Origin: Oceanidesulfovibrio marinus
Lineage (GTDB): Bacteria; Desulfobacterota; Desulfovibrionia; Desulfovibrionales; Desulfovibrionaceae
NCBI RefSeq assembly: GCF_013085545.1
Contig: NZ_CP039543.1
Location: forward strand, 4,309,322 to 4,373,321
DNA length: 64,000 nucleotides
Reading direction: 5' to 3'
In this document: positions 62,853-64,000 of the stretch, one piece after another
Layout: every line of letters begins with the position of its first letter
Numbering within the stretch: position 1 is the stretch's first letter
Program-made: the position numbers and the translations under genes
The notes under the pieces: generated by a model
Database searches by the model: none
What the model saw: the letters and a program-made list of their open reading frames with translations, nothing else
Told to the model about the DNA's origin: nothing

Positions 62853-64000
62853 GGCAGATTCGGTGTGGGTTGGCGTGTTTTCGGACCATAGACCGGCTGC
62901 TCGGGCTGGGCGGGCGCGCCGGTTGTGGCATCGTCGTACAGGGTAAAGCCTTGCAGCGTGGGCCGGAAGAGGAAGAGGTCCTGCTCGGCCATGCCCTGCG
63001 GGCTCCAGGTGATGGGGGCCTCGGCCCAGTTGATGAGCTGGGCGGACTCCTGCAGGCGCTGGTTCACGTCCTGGGCGGTCCATGCCTGGGGCAGGGTGCC
63101 GAAGGCGTTGGCAAAGCGGACGAAGTCGTATCCCAGGGCGACCCAGAAATCCACCTCGATGTTTTTCTGCGCTGCCTGGGTATCCATACTCTGCGCGGCC
63201 GGGGCCGTGTTGCCGGACCACCAGGCGCCGGGGAAGGCGGTGTAGCGGAAGTCGTTCTCCACCACATAGCTCTGGCGCGAGAGGGTTTGCGCCCAGAGGG
63301 CCGGGCCCAGCACCAGCACGTCGCCGCGCTTGTGGTAGACGAAGTTGGGCACGAGCATCTTGGCGTGCTCCCAGTCGCCGGGGATGAAGACCGCGTCGAA
63401 CTGGGCGGTGGCCACGAGCTGGCCCACGATGTCGTACCAGCTGCTCTGGTCCTTGGGCGGGTAGGCGCGCATGGCAGTGATCTCCATGCCGCTCGCGCGG
63501 GCCTGCTCGGAGAAGAGCTCGCCCATTTTGCGGCCAAAGGGCTCATCCGGGTAGAGGATGGCCGCCTGGCGCACGCCATTGCGGGTAGCCGCGAAGTTGA
63601 CCAGGGCGCGGACCTGGTCCTGCGGGCTGGAGAAGAAGCGCCACGCGTCGTAGCCCTCGGTGAGCTCGCCGGTGGAATTGAGGAACGTGAAGAACGCGCG
63701 GGACTGGAGCAGGCCGGAGTCCTGGAGCTGAGAGACCTCGCTGAGCCGCAGGGGACCGCCGATGATGTGGTACTGCGCGGGCAGGTCGCGCACCTTCTGA
63801 ATCCAGTCGGCGGAGTCGGTGTTCAGGGCCTCCACGGCGACGTCGTAGCCCATGGAGGAGAGCTCGGCCTGGGCGAGGTTGGCGCCCTGCATGATCTTCC
63901 AGCCGATGGACTTGAACGGTCCGGACAGGGGCAGGGCCAGAGCCAGGCCCTCGACGCCCTCGTACTTCGGCGTTGCGGCCATGAAGACGCGGTCTGCCAG
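62849..64000 (-). CDS. Periplasmic binding-fold protein (LpoA/YraM or Leu/Ile/Val-binding type), 5' end outside window
   Basis: The frame is open through the window edge, so the N-terminus is missing; the ATG at 63982 is internal. The 383 visible residues form a type-I periplasmic binding fold: LALALPLSGPFKSIGWKIMQ, AILYPDEPFGRKMGELFSEQ, FDAVFIPGDWEHAKMLVPNF and VALGYDFVRFANAFGTLP. The best matches are the penicillin-binding-protein activator LpoA/YraM and ABC leucine-type receptors, which share this fold. No transporter genes adjoin it, favouring an LpoA-like envelope role. The C-terminal tail is Pro/Gln-rich. It overlaps gatC by 4 nt. Confidence 0.72.
   Translation of the reverse strand: MADRVFMAATPKYEGVEGLALALPLSGPFKSIGWKIMQGANLAQAELSSMGYDVAVEALNTDSADWIQKVRDLPAQYHIIGGPLRLSEVSQLQDSGLLQSRAFFTFLNSTGELTEGYDAWRFFSSPQDQVRALVNFAATRNGVRQAAILYPDEPFGRKMGELFSEQARASGMEITAMRAYPPKDQSSWYDIVGQLVATAQFDAVFIPGDWEHAKMLVPNFVYHKRGDVLVLGPALWAQTLSRQSYVVENDFRYTAFPGAWWSGNTAPAAQSMDTQAAQKNIEVDFWVALGYDFVRFANAFGTLPQAWTAQDVNQRLQESAQLINWAEAPITWSPQGMAEQDLFLFRPTLQGFTLYDDATTGAPAQPEQPVYGPKTRQPTPNLP

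Noticed and set aside
1-64000. CRISPR arrays, rRNA genes, intact insertion sequences
   Set aside because: I saw no regularly spaced repeats, rRNA segments or complete transposase genes.

Overview
The window looks like a chromosomal segment of a high-GC, motile, anaerobic deltaproteobacterium close to Desulfovibrio (Desulfovibrionaceae). This rests on a two-subunit periplasmic [FeFe] hydrogenase with a Tat-type small subunit, a complete HydEFG maturation set, TRAP and nickel ABC transporters, a RACo-like Fe-S protein, and the yicC-remA-gmk-TPR-HDOD gene string. No 16S rRNA is present, so the genus is inferred.

Layout. (1) 1-9.5 kb, flagella: the end of an ECF-like sigma factor and flagellin on +, facing a minus-strand operon (zinc-finger protein, flgD, flgE, flgK, flgL, fliD). 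(2) 10-13 kb: a DctPQM TRAP transporter. (3) 13.3-17.8 kb: a histidine-kinase-like protein lacking its phospho-acceptor His, a Met-rich Spy/CpxP-like protein, an AAA-type ATPase and a DMT exporter. (4) 17.8-34.5 kb: an apparent integrated island. It is bounded by a 20-bp direct repeat of the 3' end of tRNA-Ser(UGA) and carries a broken tyrosine integrase beside the intact tRNA. Inside are a minus-strand hydrogenase maturation operon (TM1266-type regulator, hydG, a 92-aa unknown, an aspartase-like lyase, hydE, hydF, a DMT transporter), a plus-strand unknown ORF, hydA-hydB and a complete nikABCDE nickel importer. (5) 35-43.7 kb: htpG, an FmdB-type zinc ribbon, an unknown membrane protein, threonine aldolase, a PilZ protein and a chemoreceptor. 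(6) 44-52.8 kb: an iron-sulfur flavoprotein, an ABC transporter of the PF04392 type, a DMT transporter, a RACo-like protein, an Rsm22-like methyltransferase, lipB and lipA. (7) 52.9-64 kb, all minus strand: recJ, HDOD, TPR, gmk, remA-like, yicC, mtaB, mnmA, gatA, gatC and a periplasmic binding-fold protein running off the end.

Two features stand out. One is the tRNA-bounded island that packages hydrogenase structural genes, all maturases, an aspartase and a nickel importer. The other is a family of about 115-bp composite palindromic elements (four hairpins in fixed order) at 34.95, 43.75, 43.98, 52.80 and 60.88 kb. The last copy lies in frame inside the N-terminus of mnmA, adding about 37 residues before the PP-loop, with no usable start codon after it. 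Smaller observations are Asp-box-bearing modules shared by FlgK and FlgL, and a zinc-finger gene that overlaps flgD.
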